This document shows, piece by piece, positions 21,521 through 23,041 of a stretch of 23,041 bases of DNA. The translations under genes and the position numbers were made by a program. Under the pieces are notes generated by a model. That model did not search any database. It saw only the letters and a program-made list of their open reading frames with translations, and was not told where the DNA came from. This DNA is from an uncultured Eubacteriales bacterium. Lineage in GTDB: Bacteria > Bacillota > Clostridia > Oscillospirales > Oscillospiraceae. Position 1 is the first letter of the stretch. Every line of letters begins with the position of its first letter. The stretch lies in contig USEU01000031.1 of assembly GCA_900553805.1 (NCBI GenBank), positions 1-23,041 of the forward strand, in the 5' to 3' direction.

Positions 21521-22915
21521 ATGAAAAAGAGTATTAACCGCATCGCCTTCTTCAACACCCTCAGCGTCCTGCTGCTTCAGGGTATTTCCCTGATTTCAGC
21601 CCCCTTGTTCAGCCGCCTGCTGGGCACGGATGGGTACGGCAATCTTGCCTCATTTACCGTGTGGGCGAATATGATGACCACGGTGTTTTCCCTGCAATCC
21701 AATATGACCATCGTCAACGCCCGCCAGGAGTATTCTGAGCAGGAGCAGCCTGCCTACCAGTCCTCGGTGATGGCCCTGTCCATGGCCTGCTTTGCCGTGG
21801 CCGGGGTGCTGATGATGCTCTTCTCCGGCCCTCTGTCCGCCGCGCTGAAGATGGACCGGCTGCTGATCGCTCTGATGCTGGTGCAGGCCTTCGGCACCTT
21901 CTGCGTGAATTTCCTGGGCAGCAAATTCACCTACGAATTCAAGGCGGACAGGAACATGCTGCTCAGCGTGTTCATGGCTGTCGCCAACCTGGGCGTGTCG
22001 CTGCTGCTGGTGCTGAACATGCCCCGGGAGCAGCGCTATTTCGGGCGGGTGCTGGGCACCGTCGTGACCAACGGCGTGGTCGGCCTTGCGGGCTGCGTCT
22101 GGATTCTGCTTCGGGGCAGGACCCTTTACAACGCGAATTACTGGAAATTCTGCTTCACCCTGGGCTGGCCGCTGGCTTGCCAGGGGCTTGCCTATTCGCT
22201 GCTGAGCAACAGCGACATCATGATGCTCCGCCAGCTGGCGGACGCCTCCTCCGCCGGTATTTACAGCAACGCGCTGTCCCTGGCCGGGGTCATGTTCGTG
22301 CTGTACAGCGCCCTGAACAACACCTGGGTCCCCTTCTTCTACGACGACATGAAGCAGGGCCAGCGGGACAATGTGGTGCAGCGGGGAAAGAACTATCTCG
22401 AGCTGTATACGGTGCTGTCCGTGGGCTTTGTCCTGCTGGTGCGGGAGGTATACCATGTCTATGCGGACGAGAGCTTCTGGGCCGGAGCTGAGGTGATCCC
22501 GTTTTTCGTGGCCAGCTACTATGGAAATACCCTGTGCACGTTCCCGGTGAATTACGAGATCCATCATAAGAAGACTGGGGCAGTGACCGTCGGCACGGTC
22601 AGCGCGGCGCTGACCAATGTGGGCCTGAATTACCTGATGATCCGCGCCTGGGGCATGATCGGCGCGGCGGCGGCGACGCTGATCGCCCGCTGTATCCAGC
22701 TGGCCCTCCATGAGCTGTATTCCCGCCGCATCTTGGGCAGGGGAGGAGACTATCCCTTCCGCCTGGAGGCGGGCCTGGCGGGCATTGCCGCCCTGGCGGC
22801 TTCCGTGGCGCTGTTCTATCTCACTCCCAACGCCTGGTTCATCCGCTGGCCCCTGGCCGCCGCTGTCGGCCTCTGGGAGCTTCTGCGCATTTTGAAACGC
22901 AGAAGCCTGCTGTAA
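21521..22915 (+). CDS. Wzx-type oligosaccharide flippase
   Basis: The 464-residue protein has about twelve to fourteen hydrophobic segments and belongs to the polysaccharide biosynthesis/MOP exporter group. The N-terminal Leu-Leu-Gln-Gly-Ile-Ser-Leu-Ile-Ser-Ala-Pro-Leu-Phe-Ser-Arg-Leu-Leu-Gly and the following Gly-Tyr-Gly-Asn-Leu are typical. It probably moves an undecaprenyl-linked oligosaccharide made by the three preceding transferases across the membrane. No Wzy polymerase or initiating phosphoglycosyltransferase lies in the window, so chain assembly needs other genes. The start codon lies two bases after the GT2 stop and lacks a strong SD, in line with coupling. Confidence 0.92.
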   Translation: MKKSINRIAFFNTLSVLLLQGISLISAPLFSRLLGTDGYGNLASFTVWANMMTTVFSLQSNMTIVNARQEYSEQEQPAYQSSVMALSMACFAVAGVLMMLFSGPLSAALKMDRLLIALMLVQAFGTFCVNFLGSKFTYEFKADRNMLLSVFMAVANLGVSLLLVLNMPREQRYFGRVLGTVVTNGVVGLAGCVWILLRGRTLYNANYWKFCFTLGWPLACQGLAYSLLSNSDIMMLRQLADASSAGIYSNALSLAGVMFVLYSALNNTWVPFFYDDMKQGQRDNVVQRGKNYLELYTVLSVGFVLLVREVYHVYADESFWAGAEVIPFFVASYYGNTLCTFPVNYEIHHKKTGAVTVGTVSAALTNVGLNYLMIRAWGMIGAAAATLIARCIQLALHELYSRRILGRGGDYPFRLEAGLAGIAALAASVALFYLTPNAWFIRWPLAAAVGLWELLRILKRRSLL

Positions 22916-22916
22916 C

Positions 22917-22936
22917 GGCAAATGCCGCTCTTTTCC
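22917..22936 (+). terminator. Weak possible terminator after the flippase
   Basis: A short CGGC/GCCG hairpin (22917-22928) is followed by CTCTTTTCC. The stem is only four to five bases, so termination would be weak. Confidence 0.3.
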
Positions 22937-22946
22937 AGAAAACCTA

Positions 22947-22975
22947 TTGACAAAAAACCGGCCAGCGGTTATAAT
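22947..22975 (+). promoter_or_regulatory. Consensus sigma-A promoter of tRNA-Leu
   Basis: TTGACA (22947-22952) and TATAAT (22970-22975) are both perfect and 17 bases apart. Transcription should start about six bases before the tRNA. Confidence 0.93.
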
Positions 22976-22987
22976 ACTCTGGCAACT

Positions 22988-23041
22988 GCGAGAGTGTTGG
23001 AATGGTAGACAAGCACGTTTGAGGTGCGTGTGGTTACGCCG
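22988..23041 (+). tRNA. tRNA-Leu(GAG), cut by the window end
   Basis: The acceptor strand GCGAGAG (22988-22994), a three-pair D stem with GGTAGA in the loop, and the anticodon arm are present. The anticodon stem CACGT/GCGTG (23014-23018 and 23026-23030) holds loop TTGAGGT, giving anticodon GAG at 23021-23023. The start of a long variable arm (GGTTACGCC) fits a class II leucine tRNA. The T arm and 3' acceptor strand lie outside the window. Confidence 0.92.

Overview
The window looks like a chromosomal segment of a GC-rich, low-oxygen gut-type Firmicute, most likely a clostridial lineage near Oscillospiraceae/Ruminococcaceae. The reasons are the Shine-Dalgarno sites of the AGGAGG type, sigma-A promoters, the dprA-topA-trmFO order typical of Firmicutes, folate-dependent TrmFO, a KtrAB-type potassium system, an ECF riboflavin transporter behind an FMN riboswitch, and palindromic intergenic repeats of a CCGTAGGGGCGGC type. 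This placement is inference; no rRNA is present.

Layout. Positions 1-413 hold the terminator of a gene outside the window and a palindromic repeat. 414-2114 encodes a secreted protein built from alternating Cys/His modules. 2115-2518 is a repeat-rich gap. On the minus strand lie ribU (2519-3238), with its own promoter, FMN riboswitch and attenuator, and a DUF4830-type membrane-anchored protein (3491-4027). On the plus strand follow an RsuA-type pseudouridine synthase (4100-4807), a PucR/CdaR-like regulator with two candidate promoters (5088-6176), and a pair formed by a small kinase-fold protein and a GNAT acetyltransferase (6243-7212).

From 7493 to 18012 nine genes run in one direction with gaps of at most 40 bases or with overlaps: ktrB, ktrA, a SpoU-type rRNA methyltransferase, dprA, topA, trmFO, plsX, rnc and an N-acetylhexosamine-kinase-like gene. 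A near-consensus promoter precedes them at 7414-7442 and a strong terminator follows at 18018-18057, so they may be one long transcription unit joining K+ uptake, RNA modification and processing, DNA processing and topology, and phospholipid synthesis. acpP is absent between plsX and rnc, and smc/ftsY do not follow rnc.

From 18115 to 22915 a four-gene unit with its own extended -10 promoter encodes two GT4-like glycosyltransferases, one GT2 glycosyltransferase and a Wzx-type flippase, a small surface-polysaccharide cassette. It ends just before a tRNA-Leu(GAG) with a perfect consensus promoter; the tRNA is cut by the window end.

Most of the window is ordinary core genome. The parts most worth a second look are the modular Cys/His secreted protein and the repeat family around it (1-2520), the kinase-like/GNAT pair, and the polysaccharide cassette beside the tRNA. 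I see no CRISPR array, prophage, transposase or recognisable new defence system.
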